The position numbers and the translations under genes are program-made. A stretch of 64,000 bases of DNA from Nocardia abscessus NBRC 100374 (GTDB taxonomy: Bacteria; Actinomycetota; Actinomycetes; Mycobacteriales; Mycobacteriaceae), in contig NZ_BAFP01000113.1 of assembly GCF_000308455.1 (NCBI RefSeq), forward strand, positions 1 through 64,000. The letters run 5' to 3'. Under the pieces are notes generated by a model, which saw only the letters and a list, made by a program, of their open reading frames with translations, ran no database searches and was not told the DNA's origin. This document shows positions 24,676 to 33,097 of this stretch, in pieces. Position 1 is the first letter of the stretch; the number at the start of each line of letters is the position of its first letter.

Positions 24676-26022
24676 TCACAGCTCGACCAGTCCCGAGCCC
24701 GCACCCGGCGCCTGCCGTGGGGTCAGCTCCTCGAGCGGATGACCGATGGCGATGGCGCCCAGCGGACTCCAGTCCTCGTCCAGGCCGAGGACCGCACGGG
24801 TGACCTCCGGGGCGAAGATCGTCGACCCGATCCAGCAGCTGCCGATTCCCTCGGTGGCCAAGGCGACCAGCAGCCCCTGCACCGCGGCGCCCACCGCGAC
24901 GGTGAACATGGTGCGCTCGTTGGCCCGCCTGCGCTCGTCCGGATAGTCGTGTGCGCCGTCCGGCACGCAGAACGGGATGATCACCTCGGGGGCGTCGAAC
25001 AGGATGCTCCCGCGCGCGATCCGGCGCTCGACCCGCTCCGGGTCGAGTCCGTCGGCGGTCAGATCGGCGCGCCACTGCCGCGCCATCGCCTCGAGCAGTC
25101 GAGTACGCAACTGCGGCTCGCGCAGCCAGACGAATCGCACCGGGCGGGTGTGGTGTGGCGCGGGCGCGGTCAGCGCGACCGACACCGCCGCGCGGATGCG
25201 TTCCGGGTCCACCGGTGTGTCGGCGAACTGGCGGATCGAGCGGCGCAGGAGGATCGCCTCCTTGCGACCGCGCTCGATCGCCTCCGCGGTGCCCAGCCAG
25301 AACAGGTCCTCGGTGCCGCCGCGCAGCAGATCGGCGGCGCAGGAACCGTCGTCGATGATCGGCAGGCCGCGCACCACCGCGACCGGGACACCGCCGAGTT
25401 TGCCCTTGACCAGGTCGGCGGCGGCGGCAAGCTCGTCCGCCACGGCCACCTGAGTGACGAACAATTCGTTGCCCTGTCCGTCTACCGCGCCCGCGTAGTC
25501 GTGCAGTACCCGCAGGCCCGCGGCGCCGATGGCCGCGTCGGTCTGGCCGTTGCGCCAGGCGCGGCCCATCGTGTCGGTGACGACCACCGCCACCGTCACA
25601 CCCAGTCGTTCGGCGAGCGCGGCACGCAGCGCCTTGGCGCTGGCGTCCGGGTCGGTGGGCAACAGCACAAGTTCGCCCTGTTCGACGTTCGAGCCGTCCA
25701 CGCCGGAGGCCGCCTGCACGATGCCGAGCTTGTTCTCGGTGATCAAGGTGCGGCCCTTGCGGGCGAGCACCCGCACAGCCTCTTGGTCGATGAGCCTGCG
25801 TCGGGCGGCGTCGCGTTCCTCCGGGTCCAGCGGCGCTTCCACGATGCGACCCTCGACCTTGGCGACGATCTTGCTGGTGACCACGAGCACGTCACCGTCG
25901 GCCAGCCAGGGCGCACAGCGGGCGATGTGCTCGGCGAGGTCGTCGCCGGGCCGGAATTCGGGCAGCCCGGTGATGGGCAGGATGCGCAGCTCTCCGGCCG
26001 CGTGATCGGTCGGTGTGGTCAC
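24676..26022 (-). CDS. fbiB: Bifunctional F420:gamma-glutamyl ligase/FMN-dependent dehydro-F420 reductase FbiB
   Basis: This 448-residue two-domain protein completes coenzyme F420. Residues 1 to about 245 are the CofE-type ligase that adds glutamates (VVTSKIVAKVEGR, TDTMGRAWRNGQTD, GLPIIDDGSCAADLLRGG). The C-terminal part is a nitroreductase-fold domain (RRSIRQF, LVALATEGIGSCWIGSTIF) that reduces the dehydro precursor with FMN. The GTG at 26022 overlaps the fbiA stop (GTGA). The fusion is characteristic of Actinobacteria and equals Rv3262. Confidence 0.96.
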   Translation of the reverse strand: MTTPTDHAAGELRILPITGLPEFRPGDDLAEHIARCAPWLADGDVLVVTSKIVAKVEGRIVEAPLDPEERDAARRRLIDQEAVRVLARKGRTLITENKLGIVQAASGVDGSNVEQGELVLLPTDPDASAKALRAALAERLGVTVAVVVTDTMGRAWRNGQTDAAIGAAGLRVLHDYAGAVDGQGNELFVTQVAVADELAAAADLVKGKLGGVPVAVVRGLPIIDDGSCAADLLRGGTEDLFWLGTAEAIERGRKEAILLRRSIRQFADTPVDPERIRAAVSVALTAPAPHHTRPVRFVWLREPQLRTRLLEAMARQWRADLTADGLDPERVERRIARGSILFDAPEVIIPFCVPDGAHDYPDERRRANERTMFTVAVGAAVQGLLVALATEGIGSCWIGSTIFAPEVTRAVLGLDEDWSPLGAIAIGHPLEELTPRQAPGAGSGLVEL

Positions 26023-27017
26023 GGGGCGACTCCAGCGAGATCCAGCGCCTGACGCACCATTTCGGCGGTGGTGGGCGGGTCGGTCATCAACAAGGGCACG
26101 CTACGCACCTCGACGCCGGGCACGTCGGCGGTGTCGGTGCTGTGGATCAGCCAGCCGTCCAGGATGCCGGTGGCCGAGCGGGCGCCGTAATACCGGCCGA
26201 TCGCCTCGGCCGTGGTCTCCACACCGATCACCGACAGGCATTCGTCGGCCATACCCCGCAGGGGCTTGCCGTCGATCACGCCGGACACGCCGATCACCTT
26301 GGCCCGGGTGGTGCGCAGGGCGCCGCGGATACCGGGCACGGCGAGGATGGCGCCGATGCTCACAACGGGGTTCGACGGCGCGAGAAGGACCACGTCGGCG
26401 GATTCTATGATATCGATCACATTTGGGGCAGGTTTGGCTTCATCGGCGCCAATTGTGGCGAATCCATGGGTGTCGATGTTCGCGCGGTAGCGAACCCACC
26501 ACTCTTGAAAATGGATCGCGCGCCGTTCGCCAGGCTTGTCCGGATCGGTCACGACGACATGCGTTTCGCAGCGATCGTCGGTTGCCGGGATCAGTTTCAC
26601 GCCGGGCTGCCACCGGTTGCAGAGCGCTTCCGTGACCGCGGAGAGCCGGTATCCGGCGCGCAACATTTCGGTCCGGATCAGATGCGTGGCGATATCGCGG
26701 TCCCCCAAGCCGAACCAGTCCGGCTGGGCGTGATACTTCGCGAGCTCCTCTTTGGCGTGCCAGGTTTCGCCGACGCGACCCCAGCCCCGCTCGGTGTCGA
26801 TGCCGCCGCCGAGGGTATACATGCAGGTGTCGAGGTCGGGACAGATCCGGAGCCCGTGCATCCAGACGTCGTCGCCGACGTTCACGATCGCGGAGACCTC
26901 CGCCTCGGGCAGCAGTTCCCGGACGCCCTGCAGGAAACGCGCCCCACCGACGCCGCCGACCAGCACGGCGATCCGGGGTCCGTTCGCGGGCGTGACGTCC
27001 GCTTGTTGTCCAGTCAC
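26019..27017 (-). CDS. fbiA: 2-phospho-L-lactate/phosphoenolpyruvate transferase FbiA (F420 biosynthesis)
   Basis: This 332-residue CofD-family enzyme joins the deazaflavin Fo to the phospho-acid moiety activated with guanosine. The N-terminus has VLVGGVGGARFLQG, followed by IVNVGDDVWMHGLRICPDLD, NRWQPGVKLIPATDD, and LLAPSNPVVSIGAILAVPGIR, all typical. It starts at GTG 27017. A TAGGCT hexamer eight bases before the GTG and the lack of a ribosome site suggest a leaderless message. It is divergent from whiB2, as Rv3261 is from Rv3260c. Confidence 0.96.
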   Translation of the reverse strand: MTGQQADVTPANGPRIAVLVGGVGGARFLQGVRELLPEAEVSAIVNVGDDVWMHGLRICPDLDTCMYTLGGGIDTERGWGRVGETWHAKEELAKYHAQPDWFGLGDRDIATHLIRTEMLRAGYRLSAVTEALCNRWQPGVKLIPATDDRCETHVVVTDPDKPGERRAIHFQEWWVRYRANIDTHGFATIGADEAKPAPNVIDIIESADVVLLAPSNPVVSIGAILAVPGIRGALRTTRAKVIGVSGVIDGKPLRGMADECLSVIGVETTAEAIGRYYGARSATGILDGWLIHSTDTADVPGVEVRSVPLLMTDPPTTAEMVRQALDLAGVAP

Positions 27018-27025
27018 ATCCGCAC

Positions 27026-27031
27026 AGCCTA
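27026..27031 (-). promoter_or_regulatory. Putative -10 hexamer of fbiA
   Basis: TAGGCT on the minus strand lies eight bases before the fbiA GTG, which fits leaderless transcription. No good -35 box was found at the expected distance. Confidence 0.35.
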
Positions 27032-27144
27032 TGCGCTGGCGTGGCGACTCCCATTCGCGGCAAATTTGCTGTTTATTTGCTATTGCAGATCACAAGTTGG
27101 GATCGGAATGCGGCTGCGGATAGTAACGGAATAGCGACGGCGGC

Positions 27145-27174
27145 TTGACCATCGACGCGTCCGGCGTGTCTAAT
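27145..27174 (+). promoter_or_regulatory. Putative sigma-A-type promoter for whiB2
   Basis: TTGACC (27145-27150) and TCTAAT (27169-27174) are 18 bases apart, close to the actinobacterial housekeeping consensus. It would leave a leader of about 180 bases before the whiB2 GTG. The rest of the 27018-27361 gap holds direct copies of AGCAAAT (near 27060-27080) and no gene. Confidence 0.5.
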
Positions 27175-27361
27175 CACAGTCATGTCATTCCGGGGTCGCG
27201 CGAGAGTTCCACGCGCGAGCCGCTTTTCGAACAGATGTTCGCATGGGTATGACAAGCTCGGGGACGTCCGCGGGACAACGTCGCGGGGTATGGCCGTCGG
27301 TGCGCGTGTTGGTCCGACGGAAAGAATCATTCTGCGCTAACACACAGTGAGGAGGCGGAGC

Positions 27362-27742
27362 GTGGCCAACGAGATGGTCTCGCCGACCGATTCCACAGCA
27401 GGCGCAGCACGTGGCGTCTGCGCAGACAACGGCGGCTGGAAGGACCAAGAGGGGGGTGACGGAGTCACGGCGCCCCGGCTCAGCCTGGTCGTGACCGGCT
27501 TCGACGAGATGTTCGAATCCATCGAAGAGCAGTGGCAAGAGCGCGCCCTGTGCGCGCAGACCGATCCGGAGGCGTTCTTCCCCGAGAAGGGCGGCTCGAC
27601 TCGTGAGGCCAAACGGATCTGCATGGGCTGCGAGGTGCGCGACGAGTGCCTGGAATACGCGCTCGCGCACGATGAGCGCTTCGGCATCTGGGGCGGGCTC
27701 TCCGAGCGGGAGCGCCGCCGCCTCAAGCGCGGCATCGGCTGA
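27362..27742 (+). CDS. whiB2: WhiB-family transcriptional regulator WhiB2
   Basis: This 126-residue iron-sulfur regulator needed for septation (WhmD/WhiB2 class) coordinates its cluster through C64, C87, C90 and C96, seen in RALCAQTDPEAFFPEK and RICMGCEVRDECLEYAL. The turn GIWGGLSERERRRLKR follows. GTG 27362 is preceded by AGGAGG with six bases of spacing. An extra cysteine at residue 20 lies in the N-terminal extension. The position between fbiA and the mannose genes matches Rv3260c. Confidence 0.95.
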   Translation: MANEMVSPTDSTAGAARGVCADNGGWKDQEGGDGVTAPRLSLVVTGFDEMFESIEEQWQERALCAQTDPEAFFPEKGGSTREAKRICMGCEVRDECLEYALAHDERFGIWGGLSERERRRLKRGIG

Positions 27743-27854
27743 CAGACATCCGCGGGGCCCGGAGCCGCCCGTCCGATCAGGGCGCTCCGGGCACGCGCGA
27801 CACGACCGGACGAATCTCCACCGCCTCGATGCGGGCGACCGGAGCCAGCTGGCC

Positions 27855-27860
27855 TAGATT
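27855..27860 (+). promoter_or_regulatory. -10 hexamer giving a leaderless transcript
   Basis: TAGATT lies exactly seven bases before the ATG at 27868 and no ribosome site is present, so transcription should start at or within a base of the start codon. Confidence 0.5.
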
Positions 27861-27867
27861 TTGTGTC

Positions 27868-28347
27868 ATGGCACGTTCCCGTAAGCGTCGACCGCCGACC
27901 GCGCGGTCGGTTATCCGCCGTGGCCGCGGAGTGCGCGGGCCGATGCTGCCCCCCACGGTGCCCGCCTGGCGGACCCGCGGCCAGAAATTCGACCGGCTGG
28001 TGCTGGAGGCGTTCGCCCCGTTGGACACCCGCTGGCACGACCGGCTCACCAAGCTCGACATCGCGGTCGACGACGTTCCGAAAATCCGTCCGCTGCATCC
28101 CGATTCGGTCACCTGGCCGGACGAGGTGGTCGCCGACGGCCCGGTTCCCCTCTCCCGGCTCATCCCGGCCGGGGTCGACCGGCACGGCGCGGCGACCAGG
28201 GCGCGCGTGGTGCTGTTCCGCAAGCCGCTCGAGCTGCGCGCCAGCGACCCCGACGACCTGGTGGACCTGCTGCGCGAGGTGCTGGTCCAGCAGGTGGCGA
28301 CCTATCTCGGCGTCGACCCGGACGTGATCGATCCGGAAGCCGAGTGA
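27868..28347 (+). CDS. Metallopeptidase-family (zincin-like) protein with degenerate active site
   Basis: This 159-residue protein belongs to the Zincin_1 (PF06262) family: an arginine-rich N-terminus, TRGQKFDRLVLEAF, DVPKI, then VVLFRKPLELRA and LLREVLVQQVATYLGVD. In active members the last segment carries HExxH. Here the corresponding residues are Q141, Q142 and T145, so all three metal or catalytic positions are lost. It may be a pseudoenzyme. It sits between whiB2 and DUF3499, as Rv3259 does. A TAGATT box seven bases before the ATG suggests leaderless expression. Confidence 0.8.
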   Translation: MARSRKRRPPTARSVIRRGRGVRGPMLPPTVPAWRTRGQKFDRLVLEAFAPLDTRWHDRLTKLDIAVDDVPKIRPLHPDSVTWPDEVVADGPVPLSRLIPAGVDRHGAATRARVVLFRKPLELRASDPDDLVDLLREVLVQQVATYLGVDPDVIDPEAE

Positions 28348-28662
28348 GTCGCACCCATCCACGCGGCGGTGGCCCTCGAATGGTGTTGCGGGGCAAGCGC
28401 CGGCGAGGCACGTGTAGGCCGGCGACCCGCTGGGTACCCCGGAACCTCCCGCTACGCGACGAACCGCTCGCGCCGCGCGCCCTCCCGGGTCCGGTCGGGC
28501 CGGACTCCGTTGTCCGAGCCGGGGGAACGTCGTCCAGAACACCGCCGGACGCGAAGCGCGCCCGGCGGCATCTCGTGCTGCCCTCGTTTCGCGACGCGCG
28601 AACCGAGATTCTTCAAGCGTGTCTGTCCCCATCGACGCGCCAGGGGGGTTACTCTCATCGGC
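28348..28662. other. Intergenic region before the DUF3499 gene
   Basis: An open frame runs through part of this stretch in phase with the DUF3499 gene, but its sequence shows no family similarity and the conserved protein starts only at 28663. I see no other gene. The TACTCT hexamer near the right end is the likely promoter of the next gene. Confidence 0.45.
28650..28655 (+). promoter_or_regulatory. -10 hexamer giving a leaderless transcript
   Basis: TACTCT lies seven bases before GTG 28663, the same spacing as at 27855 and 29092. This supports GTG 28663 over ATG 28672 as the start of the DUF3499 gene. Confidence 0.45.
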
Positions 28663-29052
28663 GTGATTCCCATGCGTCGTTGCTGCCGTCCAGGCTGCAA
28701 GAATCCGGCCGTCGCGACGCTCACCTATGTGTACTCGGACTCGACGGCAGTGGTCGGACCACTAGCGACGGTCGCCGAACCGCACTCCTGGGATCTCTGC
28801 GAAACGCACGGCTCACGAATCACCGCTCCGAAGGGCTGGGAGCTGGTTCGCCACGAAGGTGGATTCTCCTCCAGCACACCCGATGACGACGATCTGACCG
28901 CGCTCGCCGAGGCGGTGCGGGAGGCCGGGTTGCGCCGCCGCCCGCCGGAGCACGAGCAGCGTGGCTATCGCGACTACGCTCCCCCGCCGCCGCGGACCAC
29001 GCGAACCGGCCGCCGCGGCCATCTGCGCGTCCTGCCCGACCCGCCGTCCTGA
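28663..29052 (+). CDS. DUF3499 family protein
   Basis: This 129-residue protein of the actinobacterial DUF3499 family has an N-terminal zinc-ribbon-like segment (RRCCRPGCKNPAVATLTYVY, then WDLCETH) that probably binds a metal through cysteines and histidine. An acidic middle (DDDDLTALAEAVREAGL) and an arginine- and proline-rich end follow. GTG 28663 is favoured by a TACTCT box seven bases upstream; ATG 28672 is the alternative. It corresponds to Rv3258c in the whiB2-manB interval. The function is unknown. Confidence 0.85.
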   Translation: MIPMRRCCRPGCKNPAVATLTYVYSDSTAVVGPLATVAEPHSWDLCETHGSRITAPKGWELVRHEGGFSSSTPDDDDLTALAEAVREAGLRRRPPEHEQRGYRDYAPPPPRTTRTGRRGHLRVLPDPPS

Positions 29053-29091
29053 ACAGACGAGGACGGTGTCGGACCGACTCGGCGCAACCAC

Positions 29092-29097
29092 TAGGGT
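29092..29097 (+). promoter_or_regulatory. -10 hexamer giving a leaderless transcript
   Basis: TAGGGT lies exactly seven bases before the manB ATG at 29105. No ribosome site is present in the seven bases between. Confidence 0.5.
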
Positions 29098-29104
29098 GGT
29101 GGGC

Positions 29105-30481
29105 ATGACAGTCGCCCGCTCTGCCGAATTCGTGAACGCGGTGATCAAGGCCTACGACGTTCGCGGTGTGGTCGGTGATCAGATCGACGCGGAATTCGTC
29201 AGGGACGTCGGCGCCTCCTTCGCCCGGCTGATGCGCGCCGAGAACGCGACCCGGATCGTCATCGGACACGACATGCGGGACTCCTCGCCCGCTCTGTCGG
29301 CGGCCTTCGCCGACGGCGTGCTCGGCCAGGGCCTCGACGTGGTGCACATCGGCTTGGCCTCGACCGACCAGCTGTACTTCGCCTCCGGCCACCTGGACTG
29401 CCCGGGCGCCATGTTCACCGCCAGCCACAACCCGGCCCGCTACAACGGCATCAAGCTGTGCCGCGCCAAGGCCCTTCCGGTCGGGCAGGACACCGGTCTG
29501 GCCACCATCAAGGGCCAGCTGATCGAAGGTGTGCCCGAGTACACCGGCGAGCGCGGCAGCGCGACGGAACTGGATCTGCTCACCGAATACGCGCAGTTCC
29601 TGCGCGGCCTGGTCGATCTCGACGACATCCGCCCCCTCACGATCGCGGTGGACGCGGGCAACGGCATGGGCGGCCACACGGTCCCCGCGGTGCTGGGCAC
29701 GCTGCCCCAGGTGACGATCGTGCCGCTGTACTTCGAGCTGGACGGCAGCTTCCCGAACCACGAGGCGAACCCGCTCGACCCGGCGAACCTGGTGGACCTG
29801 CAGAAGCTGGTCCGCGAATCCGGCGCGGACATCGGCTTGGCCTTCGACGGCGATGCCGACCGCTGTTTCGTGGTCGACGAGAACGGCGACCCGGTGTCGC
29901 CCTCGGCGATCACCGCACTGGTCGCCGAGCGCGAGCTGGCCAAGGAGCCCGGCGCGGTGATCATCCACAACCTGATCACCTCCCGCGCGGTGCCCGAACT
30001 CGTGCACGAACTGGGCGGAACGCCGGTGCGCACCCGGGTCGGGCACTCGTTCATCAAGCAGGAGATGGCCGCCACCGGAGCGGTGTTCGGCGGCGAGCAC
30101 TCCGCGCACTACTACTTCCGCGACTTCTGGGGCGCCGACTCCGGCATGCTCGCGGCGCTGCACGTGCTGGCCGCGCTCGGCGAGAAGGACCGGCCGGTGT
30201 CGGAGCTGATGGCTTCCTACGCCGGCTACGCGGCCTCCGGCGAGATCAATTCCACCGTGGCCGACGCCGAGGCGCGGACGTTGGCCGTGGTGGAGGCCTT
30301 CGCGGACCGCGCGCACTCGGTGGACCGGCTGGACGGGGTGACCGTGCAGTTGGCCGACAACGCCTGGTTCAACTTGCGCGCGTCGAACACCGAGCCGTTG
30401 CTCCGGCTGAACGTCGAGGCCCGATCGGCGGAGGAAGTAGACGCACTCGTGACCGAGATCCTGAGCATCGTGCGCTCCTGA
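29105..30481 (+). CDS. manB: Phosphomannomutase/phosphoglucomutase
   Basis: This 458-residue alpha-D-phosphohexomutase interconverts mannose-6-phosphate and mannose-1-phosphate for GDP-mannose, mannolipids and arabinomannan. Motifs in order: KAYDVRG at the start, the phosphoserine loop TASHNPARYNG, the metal loop FDGDADRCF, the sugar loop GGEHSAHYYFRDFW, and the phosphate-binding RASNTEPLLRLNVEA. The likely leaderless promoter lies directly upstream. It is followed by a SIS-domain gene and manA, as in Rv3257c-Rv3255c. Confidence 0.95.
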   Translation: MTVARSAEFVNAVIKAYDVRGVVGDQIDAEFVRDVGASFARLMRAENATRIVIGHDMRDSSPALSAAFADGVLGQGLDVVHIGLASTDQLYFASGHLDCPGAMFTASHNPARYNGIKLCRAKALPVGQDTGLATIKGQLIEGVPEYTGERGSATELDLLTEYAQFLRGLVDLDDIRPLTIAVDAGNGMGGHTVPAVLGTLPQVTIVPLYFELDGSFPNHEANPLDPANLVDLQKLVRESGADIGLAFDGDADRCFVVDENGDPVSPSAITALVAERELAKEPGAVIIHNLITSRAVPELVHELGGTPVRTRVGHSFIKQEMAATGAVFGGEHSAHYYFRDFWGADSGMLAALHVLAALGEKDRPVSELMASYAGYAASGEINSTVADAEARTLAVVEAFADRAHSVDRLDGVTVQLADNAWFNLRASNTEPLLRLNVEARSAEEVDALVTEILSIVRS

Positions 30482-30599
30482 CTGGAATAGTGGAATCACA
30501 GGCCTTGGAGTCGCCCGACTCGGTCTCGGTGTGGCAGCTGGACCGGGTGGGCGCGGGGGCGGAAAAGACACAGCGCGATGAGGGGAGGTGGGACGCCCG

Positions 30600-31802
30600 A
30601 TGATCGCTGGAACACCGGTGCTCGACCTCGACGATGCCGCTTCACTCGAGGCCGCCGACGCAGGCGGCGCCCTTCGCTCGGCCGCATCCGGCGGCGCCCA
30701 GGTACGTGCTACCGCGGCGGCCGTCGGTGAGGACGCGCTGGCCCGATTGGCCGATCTGCGCCCACGCAGCGTGGTATTCGTCTCCGGTTCCGGACGTGCC
30801 GCGCGTGCCGCCGGACTGCTCGTCGCCGCGCTCGGCGACCGTGCGGGCCTACCCGTCGTGCCCGCCGCCGCCCTTCCGCCATGGGTGGGGCCGCTGGACG
30901 TCGTCCTGGTCTCCGGCGACGACGCGGGCGATCCGCGCCTGATCGACGCCGTCGACCGGGCGCTGCGCCGCGGTGCGGAGGTGGTCGTCGCCGCGCCGCA
31001 CGAGGGGCCGCTGCGCGCCGCCGCGGCCGGACGCGCCGCCGTGCTGGAGCCGCGGGTACCGGTGCTCGGGCACAACCGCCTGTTGCGCTTCCTGGCCGCC
31101 GGAATCGCGGTGCTGCGCGCGGTCGACCCGCAGCGCACCGGCGCCGCCGTCCCCGACCTCACCGAACTGGCCGACGTGCTGGACGCGGAGGCGCTGCGCG
31201 ACAGCCCGCACAACGAGGTCTTCCGCAATCCCGCCAAGACGCTGGCCGCGCGCATGCAGCAGCGGGGCATCGTGCTCGCGGGTGATTCGCCCGCCGCCGC
31301 CGAGCTGGCCGAGCACGGCGCCGAGGTGCTGCTGCAGTCCGCGGGCAAAGTGGCCACCGCGGTGGACCTGGCCGAGGCCGTGGCGGCGCGGACCAGGATG
31401 TCCGAGGCGGCAGGCGGATCCGCGCCCGACTTCGATCCGCTGTTCCACGACGAGGAGCTCGACGGCCCCGCGCCGGTGGAGCGCATCCGGGTGTTCGTGC
31501 TCAGCGCCGATCGCGATCGCGCGGCCGCGCGCCGCCGCCTCGCGGTGTTCGGCGGCGACGGATCGAACCTGGTCGACGCCGATCTGGTGAACGCCGACGT
31601 CGACCTGCTGCACACCGAGATGACCGACCCCGCGGCTCCCACGCAGGCCCGCGCCGAGGAGTCCGCGCCTGCCGAGGGCACCGAACTCGAACAGCTCGCG
31701 GTGCTCGCGCTGCGACTGGAGATGGCCGCCGCCTACCTGCGGCTGATCGGCTCGCGCACCGCCTCGGCCGACAGCCAGGGGCAGTACGGGGGAAGCTACT
31801 AG
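30600..31802 (+). CDS. SIS-domain protein (TobH/phosphosugar isomerase-like)
   Basis: This 400-residue protein resembles the bifunctional phosphoglucose/phosphomannose isomerase family (Rv3256c). The N-terminal SIS fold shows SVVFVSGSGRAARAAGLLVAAL and LDVVLVSGDDAGDPRL. The second half contains KTLAARMQQRGIVLAGDSPAAAE and a C-terminal helical region (LEQLAVLALRLEMAAAYL). Whether it is catalytically active is unclear. The start was set at ATG 30600 behind GGGGAGG. It lies between manB and manA, and its stop overlaps the manA start by one base, implying a role in mannose phosphate metabolism. Confidence 0.85.
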   Translation: MIAGTPVLDLDDAASLEAADAGGALRSAASGGAQVRATAAAVGEDALARLADLRPRSVVFVSGSGRAARAAGLLVAALGDRAGLPVVPAAALPPWVGPLDVVLVSGDDAGDPRLIDAVDRALRRGAEVVVAAPHEGPLRAAAAGRAAVLEPRVPVLGHNRLLRFLAAGIAVLRAVDPQRTGAAVPDLTELADVLDAEALRDSPHNEVFRNPAKTLAARMQQRGIVLAGDSPAAAELAEHGAEVLLQSAGKVATAVDLAEAVAARTRMSEAAGGSAPDFDPLFHDEELDGPAPVERIRVFVLSADRDRAAARRRLAVFGGDGSNLVDADLVNADVDLLHTEMTDPAAPTQARAEESAPAEGTELEQLAVLALRLEMAAAYLRLIGSRTASADSQGQYGGSY

Positions 31803-33022
31803 TGCACGAACTCGTTGGTGCGCTGCGCTCGTATGCCTGGGGCTCGCGCACCGCGCTCGCTCAGCTGTGCGGCAGGCCGGTGCCGTCGGCGCATCCAGAG
31901 GCCGAGTTGTGGTTCGGCGCCCACCCCGCCGACCCGGCGTACGTGAAGATCGGTGACCGCACCACTTCGCTGCTGGAGCTGGTCGCGGCCGACCCGGACC
32001 GGGAGCTGGGCTCCGCCGCGGCGGAATTCGACGCGAAGCTGCCGTTCCTGCTCAAGGTACTGGCCGCCGAGGAGCCGCTGTCGCTGCAGGCGCACCCGAG
32101 CACGGAACAGGCACGGGCCGGCTTCGACCGGGAGAACCGGGCGAAGGTGCCGTTGGATTCGCCGCTGCGCAACTACCGCGACGATAATCACAAGCCCGAA
32201 CTGGTCGTCGCGCTGGACCGGTTCGAGGCGCTGGCCGGTTTCCGCGAGCCGCACCGCACGGTCGCGTTACTGCGCGCGCTGGCGGTGGACAGCTTGCACT
32301 CCTACTGCGAACTGCTTGCCGCGCAGCCGGATTCCGCGGGCTTGCGCACACTGTTCACCACCTGGATCACGCTGCCGCAGCACGTGCTCGCCACGTTGCT
32401 GCCCGCGGTGCTGGACGGCTGCGTGCGATATCTGTCCGGCAAAGGCGCGCGGGAATTCACCGCCGAGGCGCGCACCACGCTCGAACTCGCCGAGGCATAC
32501 CCGGGCGACGCGGGTGTACTGGCGGCGCTGCTGCTGAACCGGGTGACGTTGGAGCCGGGCCAGGGATTGTTCCTCGCGGCCGGGAATCTGCACGCCTACC
32601 TGCGCGGGCTCGGCGTGGAGATCATGGCCAACTCCGACAACGTGCTGCGCGGCGGTCTCACCCCCAAACACGTCGACGTGCCGGAATTGTTGCGCGTATT
32701 GGACTTCGAGCCGATCGGCCTGCCGGTCGTGCTGCCGGAACCCGCGGGCGACGGGTCGGTGCGCTACCGCACCCCCGCGCCCGAGTTCGCGCTGCGCCGC
32801 TTCGACCTGGTCGCCGGGGCCGCGCGGGTGCCGCTGACCGCGGCGGGGCCGGGCATCGTGCTGTGCACGGCGGGACGGGTGCGCCTGTTCCAGAACGGCT
32901 CCGCACTGGAGCTCACCCGGGGCGGGGCCGCCTGGATCTCCGCCGCCGACACCGATATTCGCGCACAGGCGCTGGACGGCGCCGTCCAGCTGTTCTGCGC
33001 GTGCGTCGGCGGGAGCGGCTGA
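31802..33022 (+). CDS. manA: Mannose-6-phosphate isomerase, class I
   Basis: This 406-residue zinc enzyme interconverts fructose-6-phosphate and mannose-6-phosphate, the entry step for mannose in the cell envelope. The metal-binding motifs are LQAHPSTEQA, DDNHKPELVVAL and AAGNLHAYLRGLGVEIMANSDNVLRGGLT in overlapping cupin strands. The N-terminus SYAWGSRTALA is typical. The GTG start at 31802 shares its first base with the last base of the preceding stop codon. It closes the manB-SIS-manA operon. Confidence 0.95.
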   Translation: MHELVGALRSYAWGSRTALAQLCGRPVPSAHPEAELWFGAHPADPAYVKIGDRTTSLLELVAADPDRELGSAAAEFDAKLPFLLKVLAAEEPLSLQAHPSTEQARAGFDRENRAKVPLDSPLRNYRDDNHKPELVVALDRFEALAGFREPHRTVALLRALAVDSLHSYCELLAAQPDSAGLRTLFTTWITLPQHVLATLLPAVLDGCVRYLSGKGAREFTAEARTTLELAEAYPGDAGVLAALLLNRVTLEPGQGLFLAAGNLHAYLRGLGVEIMANSDNVLRGGLTPKHVDVPELLRVLDFEPIGLPVVLPEPAGDGSVRYRTPAPEFALRRFDLVAGAARVPLTAAGPGIVLCTAGRVRLFQNGSALELTRGGAAWISAADTDIRAQALDGAVQLFCACVGGSG

Positions 33023-33097
33023 CCGATCCGGAACGCCGGATCACCGGTGCCCTAGTCTGGTCGCGGGTATCCCGGAGAACAGAGAGGACATGCTTCC

